A stretch of 64,000 bases of DNA from Candidatus Berkelbacteria bacterium RIFCSPLOWO2_01_FULL_50_28 (GCA_001774395.1 MEZX01000002.1:565281-629280); one strand, 5' to 3'. Shown: positions 43,591-51,388, counted from the first letter of the stretch. The notes: generated from the sequence alone by a model not told the origin. Translations and numbers: made by a program.

Positions 43591-44432
43591 TACTCGTGCT
43601 CACTCTTTATTTTACCGCGAAGGGTGCGAAGCTCGTGTAACGCTAACTTGGCTTCACCGCTCTTGGGCGTTTTGCCGTGCCAGTGATAGTCGTTTTCCAT
43701 GAAATCCACGCCCTTGCCAGGGATAGTGTGGGCAATAATTACCGTCGGTTTTTCAAACACGGCTTTAGCGTGACGGAGACAACCGATAATATCCTCGAAA
43801 TTATGGCCATCCATTTCCAGGACGTGCCACCCGAAAGCCTGATATTTTTCAACTATTGGTTCAAGTGGCATCACGTCTTCGGTGAAACCATCAATTTGAA
43901 TATTATTGCGGTCGATAATCGCCGTCAGATTGTGAAGATTATACTTGCCGGCAAACATCGCCGCTTCCCATACTTGACCTTCGTTTTGCTCGCCGTCCGA
44001 CATCACACAATAAACGCGCCACTTGCTAGCATCCAGTTTGGCAGCATATGCCATGCCGCAGGCCTGGCTTAATCCTTGGCCGAGCGGACCGGAGGTATTT
44101 TCAATGCCCGGTAGTGCCAAGTTGTGCGGGTGGCCTTGCAAGCGAGAACCAAATTTTCGTAGTGTTTTCAGCTCTTCTCGGCGGAAAAATCCGCGATGAG
44201 CAAGCACAGTATATAGAACAGGGCAGATGTGTCCGCAAGACAATACTAGTCGATCGCGTTCAGCCCAGTCTGGTTTTTCGGGGTCAATTTTAAGGATGTT
44301 AAAATAAAGAGCAGTGAAAACATCAGTCATGCCTAAAGGCCCCGCCGAGTGTCCCGAGCCAGCTTCAACAAGCATATCAATGATATCGGCCCGAATATCT
44401 GTCGCCTTTAGTTCGAGTTGTTTTGTGTTCAT
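43590..44432 (-). CDS. Transketolase, N-terminal subunit
   Basis: 280 residues, diphosphate-binding domain. Visible are GSGHSAGPLGMTDVF, GHPHNLALPGIENTSGPLGQ, the thiamine-diphosphate motif MSDGEQNEGQVWEAAMFA (GDG-like, here SDGE) to IDRNNIQIDG, and GKGVDFMENDYHWHGKTP. Split transketolases are common in archaea and CPR bacteria. It overlaps rpe by 4 nt (ATGA), placing the whole pentose-phosphate set in one transcript. Confidence 0.94.
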   Translation of the reverse strand: MNTKQLELKATDIRADIIDMLVEAGSGHSAGPLGMTDVFTALYFNILKIDPEKPDWAERDRLVLSCGHICPVLYTVLAHRGFFRREELKTLRKFGSRLQGHPHNLALPGIENTSGPLGQGLSQACGMAYAAKLDASKWRVYCVMSDGEQNEGQVWEAAMFAGKYNLHNLTAIIDRNNIQIDGFTEDVMPLEPIVEKYQAFGWHVLEMDGHNFEDIIGCLRHAKAVFEKPTVIIAHTIPGKGVDFMENDYHWHGKTPKSGEAKLALHELRTLRGKIKSEHE

Positions 44433-45067
44433 TTAACCGCTTCTAACAGTTCCCGATAGCTTTCCTGCCAATCGTGATTGTCGTAAATACCAGAAGAAGC
44501 AATAAAGTAATTTGCGCCGGCAGATTTCAGTTTGGCGACATTGGACGCGTTCACTCCACCATCTACCGAAATTATTGAATGATGGTCGAAGGCACGAAAA
44601 TACGACACCGCGCTAACGGTCTGTGGCAGCTGCGGTTGGCCAGTTTTACCTGGAGTAACCCCCATTATTTGGATGTAATTGCTCACCCGCAGAAGTGGCT
44701 TGGAGGTAGCTAAATCAGTATCGGGGTTAACAGCAAAACCGAGTAGAATATCGAGCCTTCGGGCATCTCGCTCTAGTGATTCAATGTCAAACTCAGATTC
44801 AACGTGGACAATTGCCCGCGTAACTTTTTTTGCCTTAAGCGCCGAAAAGCAGGACTGCGGACTGCGAACCATCAAGTGCGCCTCGCTGTAACCCAAATCG
44901 AGCTCTGGCCACTCTTCGATCGGCAGGGTATGCCCTTTCACAAAATCATTATCTACCACATCAACGTGGATAGACTGTGTTGTGGCACGAGCAAATTCCA
45001 ATCTTGCCAAGAAGCTTTCCTCGCTCAGAACTAAACACCCAGGCAAGATTAAACTTTTGCTACGCAT
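44429..45067 (-). CDS. Ribulose-phosphate 3-epimerase-like protein
   Basis: 212 residues from the ATG at 45067, chosen because family proteins start near here and the longer frame runs into rpiB. TIM-barrel order as in Rpe: SIHVDVVDNDFV for the metal Asp strand, HLMVRSP, AIVHVES, GFAVNPDTDL, IQIMGVTPGKTGQ and SVDGGVNASNVAKLKSAGAN. The first catalytic His-x-Asp segment (usually HxDVMDGxFVP) is altered to HVDVVDNDFV, so it is somewhat diverged. Its start lies inside the end of rpiB. Confidence 0.82.
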   Translation of the reverse strand: MRSKSLILPGCLVLSEESFLARLEFARATTQSIHVDVVDNDFVKGHTLPIEEWPELDLGYSEAHLMVRSPQSCFSALKAKKVTRAIVHVESEFDIESLERDARRLDILLGFAVNPDTDLATSKPLLRVSNYIQIMGVTPGKTGQPQLPQTVSAVSYFRAFDHHSIISVDGGVNASNVAKLKSAGANYFIASSGIYDNHDWQESYRELLEAVK

Positions 45068-45485
45068 CCAACTGTTTAACCCGCCGTTTATAGCGGTCCA
45101 GGTGGCTAAACGTCGTCGAAAGAAAAGTGGAAACGATCTCCCAAGCATCTTCATTAGTAATCAGCCTTGCCGGTAAGCAGGCGATGTTAGCGTCTTCTTC
45201 TTCCCTGGAGCGACGTGCAACTGCTCTTCCCCAGAGCAGTGCCGCCCGAACACCCTTATGACGGTTTGCGGCAATTGACACCCCAACCCCGCTGCCGCAG
45301 ATTAATATGCCCTTACCACCGGTCTTAATCACTTCCTTGGCAACTCTGTTAGCCACTGCCGGATAATCGTCCTGTTCCGTTGAGAAAGTCCCAAAATCTT
45401 CGAAGGCCACCCCACGTGCGGCCATCTTGCTTCGAATAAACTCCTTCATATTGTATCCAGCGTGATCGGCGGCAATATAGAGCAT
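45060..45485 (-). CDS. rpiB: Ribose-5-phosphate isomerase B
   Basis: 141 residues, interconverts ribose 5-phosphate and ribulose 5-phosphate. IAADHAGYNMKE (start), DYPAVANRVAKEV and ICGSGVGVSIAANRHKGVRAALL (the GSG(V/I)G substrate loop, with Ser where many have Thr) identify the family; the C-terminal DAWEIVSTFLSTTFSHLDRYKRRV helix is also typical. The gene starts 5 nt after the dehydrogenase and overlaps the epimerase by 8 nt. Confidence 0.93.
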   Translation of the reverse strand: MLYIAADHAGYNMKEFIRSKMAARGVAFEDFGTFSTEQDDYPAVANRVAKEVIKTGGKGILICGSGVGVSIAANRHKGVRAALLWGRAVARRSREEEDANIACLPARLITNEDAWEIVSTFLSTTFSHLDRYKRRVKQLDA

Positions 45486-45490
45486 CTCAG

Positions 45491-46504
45491 CTAATGACTA
45501 GCGATATTAACTGGATCGCCAGAAGTCATTCCTTCGATGTTCGCGATTGTGGTATCAAGAATATTCTTCAGTGACTCTTTAGAGTTGAAGGCGTTGTGGG
45601 GTGTGAGCAGAACTTTCGGGTGACTCATTAATTTATGGTTAGCCAAGGCTGTCTGGTATTCATGCAGCTTGAAATACGGCGAGAAGAACTCCTTCTCTTC
45701 CTTTAGTAACCCTTCGTCTTCCAAAACATCGATGCCGGCCTGAGAAACAATGCCTGATTCTAAGGCTTCGAGTAAAGCATCAACGTCGACTAGACCGCCG
45801 CGAGCGGTATTGAGTAGCACCACCCCGCGCTTCATTTGAGAGAACTGCTCCGAAGATAGCATATGCTGATTTTCGGGAGTGAGCGGAACATGAAGGGTGA
45901 TTACATCACTGGCGTGGAAAAGCTGTGGCAAAGAAACATATTCCATCCCGTACTTTTCTGTTAGTTCTGGATTGGGTTTGGGATCGAATCCCAGTAGTCG
46001 CATATTCAAACCGAAAGCGATCCGTGTAACGTGAGCCCCAATTTTGCCAGTGCCAACGACGCCAAGCGTTTTACCCATAAGGTCCCAGCCCGACAGCCCG
46101 GCGTATTCGTAGACTCCCTCTCTGGTACGTTCAACTGAGGGCACAATATTACGCGACATGGCTAACAATAGAGCCATCGTGTGTTCGGCAACAGTATTGG
46201 GGCCGTAAGCCGGAACGTTGCTGACAGTGATATGATGACTCGCGGCAAACGGCAGGCTAATGTGGTCCGTCCCCACCGACATTGTCGCAATACCTTTGAG
46301 CTGCGGTAGCTTTTCCAGAGTTTTCTCTGAAAGATCTGAGTAGATAAACGTCACCAAATACTGGGCCTTCTCGGCCTCGTGAATGTTTTCGTGGGTCAAA
46401 CGGTGCGGAAAGAATTCCAGCCTAACCTTGTCGCCGAGCTTATCTTTTATGTATTCCTGTTCCCACGGCTCGGTCTCAAAAAACGTAACTGTTTTCCCCT
46501 CCAT
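45491..46504 (-). CDS. D-isomer-specific 2-hydroxyacid dehydrogenase (probable D-lactate dehydrogenase)
   Basis: 337 residues. Rossmann motif GKTLGVVGTGKIGAHVTRIA, catalytic Arg in LLNTARGGLVDVDAL, Glu in GIDVLEDE, and His in LTPHNAFNS. The long acidic insert (LLKEEKEFFSPYFKLHEYQ) is a feature of D-lactate dehydrogenases. As first gene of the carbon block it would reduce pyruvate to D-lactate and regenerate NAD for gap, a fermentative end step; the substrate is inferred from context. Confidence 0.87.
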   Translation of the reverse strand: MEGKTVTFFETEPWEQEYIKDKLGDKVRLEFFPHRLTHENIHEAEKAQYLVTFIYSDLSEKTLEKLPQLKGIATMSVGTDHISLPFAASHHITVSNVPAYGPNTVAEHTMALLLAMSRNIVPSVERTREGVYEYAGLSGWDLMGKTLGVVGTGKIGAHVTRIAFGLNMRLLGFDPKPNPELTEKYGMEYVSLPQLFHASDVITLHVPLTPENQHMLSSEQFSQMKRGVVLLNTARGGLVDVDALLEALESGIVSQAGIDVLEDEGLLKEEKEFFSPYFKLHEYQTALANHKLMSHPKVLLTPHNAFNSKESLKNILDTTIANIEGMTSGDPVNIASH

Positions 46505-46530
46505 TAACTCTAAATTAGCTTAATTATGAC

Positions 46531-46569
46531 TATAAAGGAAGCGTGACTTCTCGAGTGAGAAATCACGCT
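46531..46569 (-). terminator. Intrinsic terminator of the 154-residue gene
   Basis: AGCGTGA-TTTCTC / GAGAAG-TCACGCT hairpin, then TCCTTTATAG on the minus strand. Confidence 0.75.
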
Positions 46570-46577
46570 CTTTGGTC

Positions 46578-47042
46578 TTAGGGGGCAGTTGCCCTCCCTT
46601 CGTTGAGTCCATTTGTAGCCTCCGTGCTTGTTGCTGCTTGCGTCGGGACGATCCGGAACTGACCGCCAATAACGACGAAACGGCCGACCACGACAACCGG
46701 CTTAACCAACAGACGGTCATGCCAATCACGCAACTCACCGCTATCCAACCGCAGGAGCAGATGATGATTCGCAGTCGGTCGCTTGAAGGTGCGACCAATT
46801 ACCATTGTCCGCAGGGCTTGGCAGGCGTGTTGGTAAACCTCCCTTGAATCAACATCGCACAACCAGAAATCCTCCAAATCGACGCCCTTTGGGTCGGCGT
46901 AGGCAACTGGGCTAGAGAGCTTATAGCCTCTGCTCAGTCCCCGCCGCTGCGCTTGCTGGACGATCTGGGTGTTCAGTTGGGCAAGGACGATATCACCTTG
47001 CAACGTATCCTTTCCAATTACCGAGTCACGTGGTTTAGCCAC
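46578..47042 (-). CDS. Orphan protein of 154 residues
   Basis: Starts with GTG, fixed by GGAGGTGA 3 nt before it. Begins MAKPRDSVIGKDTLQGDIVL; the middle has VDSREVYQHACQALRTMVIG and the later part is beta-rich (DRLLVKPVVVVGRFVVIGG). No signal peptide or family recognised. A GCTCC-8-GGAGC hairpin sits just upstream of the SD in the leader. Self-contained unit with promoter and terminator. Confidence 0.7.
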   Translation of the reverse strand: MAKPRDSVIGKDTLQGDIVLAQLNTQIVQQAQRRGLSRGYKLSSPVAYADPKGVDLEDFWLCDVDSREVYQHACQALRTMVIGRTFKRPTANHHLLLRLDSGELRDWHDRLLVKPVVVVGRFVVIGGQFRIVPTQAATSTEATNGLNEGRATAP

Positions 47043-47089
47043 GGCTCACCTCCTAGCTCCAAATTTAAGGAGCAATTTCGAACAGGCCC

Positions 47090-47118
47090 AGTTTACCCAA
47101 AACGTTACGTAAGGTAAA
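47090..47118 (-). promoter_or_regulatory. Promoter of the 154-residue gene
   Basis: On the minus strand TTTACC (47113-47118), 17-nt spacer, TAAACT (47090-47095). Confidence 0.55.
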
Positions 47119-47137
47119 GTAGCATTACTACAATCGC

Positions 47138-47208
47138 GCGGGTGTGGTTCAATGGCAGAATATAACCTTCCCAAGGTTGAGACGAGGGTTCGATTCCCTT
47201 CACCCGCT
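47138..47208 (+). tRNA. tRNA-Gly (anticodon CCC)
   Basis: Cloverleaf: acceptor GCGGGTG / CACCCGC, D arm GGTTCAATGGCAGAA, anticodon stem AACC / GGTT around the loop TTCCCAA (anticodon CCC, reads GGG), T arm GAGGG-TTCGATT-CCCTT. Discriminator T; CCA is not encoded. TACAAT lies just upstream (47129-47134). The 3' tail is repeated twice downstream. Confidence 0.95.
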
Positions 47209-47328
47209 CAATGAAAGATAATAAGCACGAGGGGAACGAACGAAGTGAGATTCCCTTCACCCGCTCAATGAAAGAAACAGAAAAATTGAGGGAACTGAGC
47301 GAAGCGAAGATTCCCTTCACCCGCTCAA
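47192..47328 (+). repeat. Three copies of the tRNA-Gly 3' tail
   Basis: GATTCCCTTCACCCGCTCAA occurs in the tRNA itself (47192) and again at 47249 and 47309, spaced 57 and 60 bp. The spacers also share GAGGG(G/A)AAC and a GAAGYGA-type word, so each copy can refold as an enlarged T arm. The last copy ends 2 nt before the next ATG. Confidence 0.9.
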
Positions 47329-47329
47329 A

Positions 47330-47800
47330 ATGATTATAGGTTGGGACAGATTTAATCGTGCTGTTAACAAGACTGTCGAGTCAGTGGAAAGCTCCCCATT
47401 TTGTCCGAATACCATTGTTGCGGTCGGGATATCTGGTCTAATTCCAGCAACGATTGTGGCTAAAAAATTGAGATGTAAGGATGTTCAAATATTGGTGGTG
47501 GAGTCATACTCGGGAAAGCAAAGACTGCAGCCTAGGCTAGTATCCCTTGGCCTGACTGCGCTTGCGGGAAAACAGGTACTGTGCGTCGATGATATCGTTG
47601 CGACAGGCGAGACCTTTGAGTTGGTGAGACAACAGATATTGAAGCACAAACCGCAAGCTGTAAAGTTCGCAGCCCCCATAATTAGTAAAAGAATATGTAA
47701 AACTTACCCCGATTTTTGGGGCGAGGCAGTAATGCGAACCAAGAATGACTTCATTAGATTCCCCTGGGATGAGGAAGGTAATGGTAAACTAATCCCATGA
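47330..47800 (+). CDS. Phosphoribosyltransferase-family protein
   Basis: 156 residues. The PRPP loop VLCVDDIVATGETF is intact and the strand before it (IVAVGISGLIPATIVAKKL) matches the type I PRTase fold. It resembles xanthine-guanine or hypoxanthine PRTases, including a late FWGEAV...FIRFPWDEE segment, so purine salvage is plausible. No SD; the ATG follows CACCCGCTCAAA, so the mRNA 5' end may be made by tRNA 3' processing. It overlaps the next gene by ATGA. Confidence 0.82.
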   Translation: MIIGWDRFNRAVNKTVESVESSPFCPNTIVAVGISGLIPATIVAKKLRCKDVQILVVESYSGKQRLQPRLVSLGLTALAGKQVLCVDDIVATGETFELVRQQILKHKPQAVKFAAPIISKRICKTYPDFWGEAVMRTKNDFIRFPWDEEGNGKLIP

Positions 47801-48555
47801 CAACCGAACCATACGACCGTTACGACTACCGCGCGTTTTGGACAAAGCGCAATTATGAAAACTTCGCCGACGCCTTTGCGATCACGCAGATTCTAAAATC
47901 TTTGGAGTACCCGCGTCGTCACCTCCTAGACCTTGGCGGCGGCTATGGCCGCAATATCCCTATCTGTGCCCCGTACTGTCGGAAGATGACGCTACTCGAT
48001 CCGTCCAGCCACAATATAGAAAATGCCAAGAAGTTTCTGGGTTCACAGAAAAACATTGAACTCGTAATTGGCAAAGGTGAGGCATTACCATTTAAGAACG
48101 GGGACTTCGACACGATTTTGTCCATCCGCGTATCGCATCATTTTTCTGACCTCAAGCCACTGCTTGCCGAGTGCTACCGCGTGCTCGAACCAGGTGGAGT
48201 GTTTATTTTTGAAGTTGCTAACAAACTACATTTCAAGTCTCGCATCGGGGCGTTCTTGCGCGGCCGATCGAAAGAGTTGCACTCACTTGAGAATATCGAC
48301 CGGCGCAGCAAGGAAAACCGCCACGGAGCAACGATTGACTTCGTAAATCACCATCCGGCCAAAGTAGTCCAATTGCTTACCGAAGTCTGTTTCACGGTAA
48401 AGATCGACCGATCGGTTTCGAATTTTCGTTCGCCTCTTGCCAACAAGCCAGTATTTCAGCAGATATTTTCCGCGCTTGAACCTCTGCTTCAACGACTGCT
48501 TGCGAGCTCCTGGTTCGGACCGAGCTTGTACCTCATTGCGATAAAAAAGAAGTAG
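47797..48555 (+). CDS. SAM-dependent methyltransferase (class I)
   Basis: 252 residues. Motif I is LLDLGGGYGRNIPIC, motif II MTLLDPSSHNI, then GKGEALPFKNGDFDTILSIRVSHHF (motifs III-IV) and RVLEPGGVFIFEVAN (post-motif). Substrate not readable; the UbiE/Methyltransf_11 layout is compatible with small molecules or lipids. Translated together with the PRTase. The stop codon falls at the beginning of the tandem stem-loop array. Confidence 0.85.
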   Translation: MTTEPYDRYDYRAFWTKRNYENFADAFAITQILKSLEYPRRHLLDLGGGYGRNIPICAPYCRKMTLLDPSSHNIENAKKFLGSQKNIELVIGKGEALPFKNGDFDTILSIRVSHHFSDLKPLLAECYRVLEPGGVFIFEVANKLHFKSRIGAFLRGRSKELHSLENIDRRSKENRHGATIDFVNHHPAKVVQLLTEVCFTVKIDRSVSNFRSPLANKPVFQQIFSALEPLLQRLLASSWFGPSLYLIAIKKK

Positions 48556-48840
48556 CAAACACCCCGGAGACTACAGGCGGAGTGAAACGACGACAGCGTC
48601 GACGGGGTAGAATAGCAAACACCCGGAGACTATTCTTAACGACAGTGAAGAAAGGCTCAGGGGTAGAGTGTTTGCGTAGCAAATACCCCGGAGACTACAG
48701 ACGAGCGGAGCGATGGCTGCGTCGACGGGGTAAAATTGTAGCAAACACCCCGGAGACTATTTTGAGGGCGACAGCCCGAGAAAAGGCTCTGGGGTAAAAT
48801 TGTAGCAAATACCCCGGAGACTATCCGGGGGTATTTGCTT
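48554..48840 (+). repeat. Tandem stem-loop array, alternating A and B units of about 62 bp
   Basis: Five copies of TAGCAAAYACCCCGGAGACTA (starting about 48554, 48611, 48677, 48739 and 48803), each closed by a downstream GGGGTA(A/G)A box. Inserts 1 and 3 resemble each other (both end GCGTCGAC), as do inserts 2 and 4 (both have a GACA loop and end AGGCTC), so the array is A-B-A-B plus a final hairpin (AGCAAATACCCCGG / CCGGGGGTATTTGCT). Unequal inserts and internal stems argue against CRISPR. Confidence 0.85.
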
Positions 48841-48954
48841 GAGTTGAGGTGGAACTACTTTTTCGTGAGGCCGCCTCAAGTGGGGTGGTCATCCCGATGC
48901 TTCTCGTAGTCCAAATATCTTGATGAGAGCATGGCCTTACACTACGTATGATGA
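48841..48954. other. Intergenic stretch between the array and the exporter genes
   Basis: Holds one more hairpin (TTGAGGTGG / CCGCCTCAA, about 48845-48880). No gene seen. Confidence 0.5.
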
Positions 48955-48983
48955 TTGAACTAATCATCGGCAAAAGCTACAAT
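48955..48983 (+). promoter_or_regulatory. Promoter of the ABC-2 exporter operon
   Basis: TTGAAC, 17-nt spacer, TACAAT; the start codon lies 12 nt further, so the leader is about 5 nt. Confidence 0.7.
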
Positions 48984-48995
48984 GAACCAACTGCC

Positions 48996-49790
48996 ATGTC
49001 GAACGATTCTATTATTTCTGTAAAAAAACTCCGTAAGGTTTACCCTGGTGGAACCGAGGCAGTACGCGGCATTTCTTTCAACGTTAAGCGCGGCGAGTTT
49101 TTCGGATTTTTGGGCCCTAACGGCGCTGGCAAAACGACCACGATCAATATGCTGGTGAACCTGGTAAAGAAAACCAGCGGTGAGATAACGATCGACGGCC
49201 TGAAATTGGAAGACCATCTAGACGAAGTCTACAAACGGGTTGGCTTTGCGATGCAAGAAGTGGGTTTGGATGAAGTGGCCACCGCCCGCGAGATGATGCA
49301 GTTGCACGGCCGGCTTTATCATATGCCCCCATTTGAGATTGATGCTCAGATCGCCAAACTCCTTAAATTAGTCGAGCTGGAAAAAGTCGCCGACAAGTTC
49401 ACCTCAACCTATTCTGGTGGGATGCGTCGCCGCTTCGACCTGGCTCTGTCGTTGATTCACAAGCCCAAAATCCTCTTCTTGGACGAACCAACGCAAGGCC
49501 TTGACCCACACGCCCGCCAATTAATCTGGGCCCACTTGCGTCAACTCAATAAAGAAGGGATGACTATTTTCCTAACCACCCACTTTATGGACGAGGCGGA
49601 AGCGCTCTGTGACCGAATCGAGATTATGGACAATGGCAAAATCGTCACCGAGGGCTCGCCCACCGAACTGATGAAGAAACATAACGCCAAGAATATGGAA
49701 GAAGTTTTCCTGAAAACCACCGGCAGTAACTTGGGCGACGAAGAGGTTAATGCCAACGCTCCCGACCCATTTACGAGGGCACGATCATGA
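48996..49790 (+). CDS. ABC transporter ATP-binding protein (ABC-2 type exporter)
   Basis: 264 residues from the ATG at 48996; the promoter lies inside the longer upstream frame and rules that out. Walker A GPNGAGKTTT, signature YSGGMRRRFDLAL, Walker B ILFLDEPTQGLDP, switch His in LTTHFMDEAE. The C-terminal end (MKKHNAKNMEEVFLKTTG) is typical of drug- or polysaccharide-type exporters (DrrA-like). Overlaps the permease gene by ATGA. Confidence 0.93.
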   Translation: MSNDSIISVKKLRKVYPGGTEAVRGISFNVKRGEFFGFLGPNGAGKTTTINMLVNLVKKTSGEITIDGLKLEDHLDEVYKRVGFAMQEVGLDEVATAREMMQLHGRLYHMPPFEIDAQIAKLLKLVELEKVADKFTSTYSGGMRRRFDLALSLIHKPKILFLDEPTQGLDPHARQLIWAHLRQLNKEGMTIFLTTHFMDEAEALCDRIEIMDNGKIVTEGSPTELMKKHNAKNMEEVFLKTTGSNLGDEEVNANAPDPFTRARS

Positions 49791-50554
49791 ATACATTTTT
49801 CAGCGACTGGTATTACCTTTCAATCCGCAACATCAAATTAATCTGGCGACCGCTCTTGGCGCTTTTGCCACCGTTCTTTATGCCGATTTTCTTTTTCGCT
49901 GTTAACTCGTTGTCGCTTTCGGCTTTAGCAAAAGTCCCCGGTTTCCCGGATGTTTCCTATAAAGATTTTATTGCGCCGGTAGCAATCTTTACCGCAATTT
50001 TCTTCTCGGCTGGTAACGCCGGCATCGAATTGGTTCAAGATATCCAAAGCGGTTATTTCAAGAAACTGATCATAATGCCAATCAACCGCTTGGCGATCGT
50101 GTTAGCCAAACTGACTGAAATTGCCGTTCAATCTCTTGGTCAAGGGATCATTATGCTAACCCTGCTCTTACTTTGGGGCGTTAAAATTCAATCCGGCTTC
50201 TTGGGAGTCTTAGCGATATTCGCTATTCTAATAATTTTCGCTATGGCCTGGAGCTGTATTGGCATGATCTCGGCCTTGCGCACCCAAAATGCCCGGCTGG
50301 TTCAATCGCTCTTTATTCTCGTCTTCCCGCTCTTATACCTAACAACTTCACAAACGCCGCGAGCGTTACTGCCGTCGACATTTGCCACGATTACCGACTA
50401 TAACCCCGTGACTCATATCATTGAAGGTATCCGGGCGCTGGTCTTAGACGGCTGGGGCAGCCCAGACATCGGCTACGCCTTCTTGGCCGCCGGTGGGATG
50501 TTTGTGGTCTTCGTCACTTTCACCATGCTCTCCTTCCGCAAAGCCCTGAAGTAA
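49787..50554 (+). CDS. ABC-2 type transporter permease
   Basis: 255 residues with six predicted membrane helices (for example LLALLPPFFMPIFFFAV, IIMLTLLLLWGV, LAIFAILIIFAMAWSCIGMI, GGMFVVFVTFTMLSF). The ELVQDIQSGYFKKLIIMPIN stretch after the second helix is the conserved coupling region of ABC-2 permeases. It forms a two-gene exporter with the ATPase; the cargo cannot be deduced. Confidence 0.9.
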   Translation: MNTFFSDWYYLSIRNIKLIWRPLLALLPPFFMPIFFFAVNSLSLSALAKVPGFPDVSYKDFIAPVAIFTAIFFSAGNAGIELVQDIQSGYFKKLIIMPINRLAIVLAKLTEIAVQSLGQGIIMLTLLLLWGVKIQSGFLGVLAIFAILIIFAMAWSCIGMISALRTQNARLVQSLFILVFPLLYLTTSQTPRALLPSTFATITDYNPVTHIIEGIRALVLDGWGSPDIGYAFLAAGGMFVVFVTFTMLSFRKALK

Positions 50555-50580
50555 TTTCTAGCCTGCGGCCCAGGCTTCCG

Positions 50581-50602
50581 AGCGGCCTCCAGCCGCTGTT
50601 TT
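50581..50602 (+). terminator. Intrinsic terminator of the exporter operon
   Basis: AGCGGC-5-GCCGCT followed by GTTTTA. Confidence 0.65.
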
Positions 50603-50613
50603 ATGCGAGGACC

Positions 50614-50681
50614 AGGGGGCCTAGTTGCCATTCGACTTTGCTCATGGTGCTGAGCCCTGTCGAAGCACGAGGCGGCCCCCT
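50614..50681. repeat. Nested hairpin holding a dispersed repeat copy
   Basis: AGGGGGCC / GGCCCCCT outer arms enclose TTCGAC...GTCGAA (50631-50664) with GTGCTGAGCCCTGTCGAAGC, a variant of the repeat seen in uvrA and uvrC. The rest of 50682-50829 shows no gene, only a TAAAAT box (about 50813) that may serve tRNA-Thr. Confidence 0.65.
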
Positions 50682-50829
50682 AGCCCCTCGCGCTCCCTAC
50701 CCCCGCACGCTCGCCCCAGGCGGGTGGAGAAAATTCGCCTCTCTTCCGGAAGGTTCACGGAGCGAATCGGCAAATTTTCGGTAGTTATTATTCAATTAAG
50801 CCTAGCTATCAGGTAAAATATTAGGAGCT

Positions 50830-50902
50830 GCCACCTTAGCTCATTTGGTAGAGCGATACTTTCGTAAAGTATAGGCGCCGGGTTCGAAACCCGGAGGTGG
50901 CT
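50830..50902 (+). tRNA. tRNA-Thr (anticodon CGT)
   Basis: Acceptor GCCACCT / AGGTGGC, D arm GCTCATTTGGTAGAGC, anticodon stem ATACT / AGTAT around TTCGTAA (anticodon CGT, reads ACG), T arm CCGGG-TTCGAAA-CCCGG. Discriminator T, CCA not encoded. The next gene's ATG begins 3 nt after the tRNA. Confidence 0.96.
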
Positions 50903-50905
50903 CAA

Positions 50906-51388
50906 ATGAGCAATATTTTTCGCGGCCAAGAAGGTGCGCCTTATCACTTGAGTGTTGGTGCAGTTGTCGTAAACGACGAAGGTCTAATTGCTTGTCGTCA
51001 TCACCAACACGACGAGCATAATCGCCCCGTCGACGCTTTCCTTCTGATGCGTGAGACGATAGAACCAGGTGAAACAATTGAAAACGCTGTCGCACGGGGT
51101 CTAAAAGAAGAGTTCGGGCTTGTGGCCAAAATCACACAGTTCCTTGGACCTGTGGTTAGCCACTACGGCTACAAAAACTTTACCGTAGAAAAGACAACTT
51201 TGTTCTTTCTCTGCCGGTTTACGAAACTAGTCGAGCTAAAGGAAAATGACTTCGAGAGTAGCGGTAATCTAGAGTGGCACGATCTCGACCTCTTAATTGA
51301 AAAACAGCATGCCCAAGCCAAGCATTTGAGTCGAGACGATATCGACGACTCGTTAGCGCTTAAACGAGCCAAAGAGATCCTCGGGTAA
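50906..51388 (+). CDS. NUDIX hydrolase directly after tRNA-Thr
   Basis: 160 residues from the ATG at 50906. The NUDIX box is ETIEPGETIENAVARGLKEEFGL; the usual REUxEE reads RGLKEE, so the first Glu is Gly while the two metal-binding Glu remain. Hydrolyses nucleoside-diphosphate derivatives; substrate unknown. No SD: only CAA separates the tRNA from the ATG, so cutting the tRNA 3' end would free a leaderless mRNA. Its last 36 nt overlap the convergent 87-residue gene. Confidence 0.85.
   Translation: MSNIFRGQEGAPYHLSVGAVVVNDEGLIACRHHQHDEHNRPVDAFLLMRETIEPGETIENAVARGLKEEFGLVAKITQFLGPVVSHYGYKNFTVEKTTLFFLCRFTKLVELKENDFESSGNLEWHDLDLLIEKQHAQAKHLSRDDIDDSLALKRAKEILG

Noticed and set aside
47192..47328. 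Phage or integrative-element attachment sites at tRNA-Gly
   Set aside because: Direct copies of a tRNA 3' end suggest att sites, but they are only 57-60 bp apart with no integrase or cargo between them.
48554..48840. CRISPR array
   Set aside because: The ~21-nt repeats are regular, but the inserts fall into two alternating related types with internal hairpins, and no cas genes are nearby.
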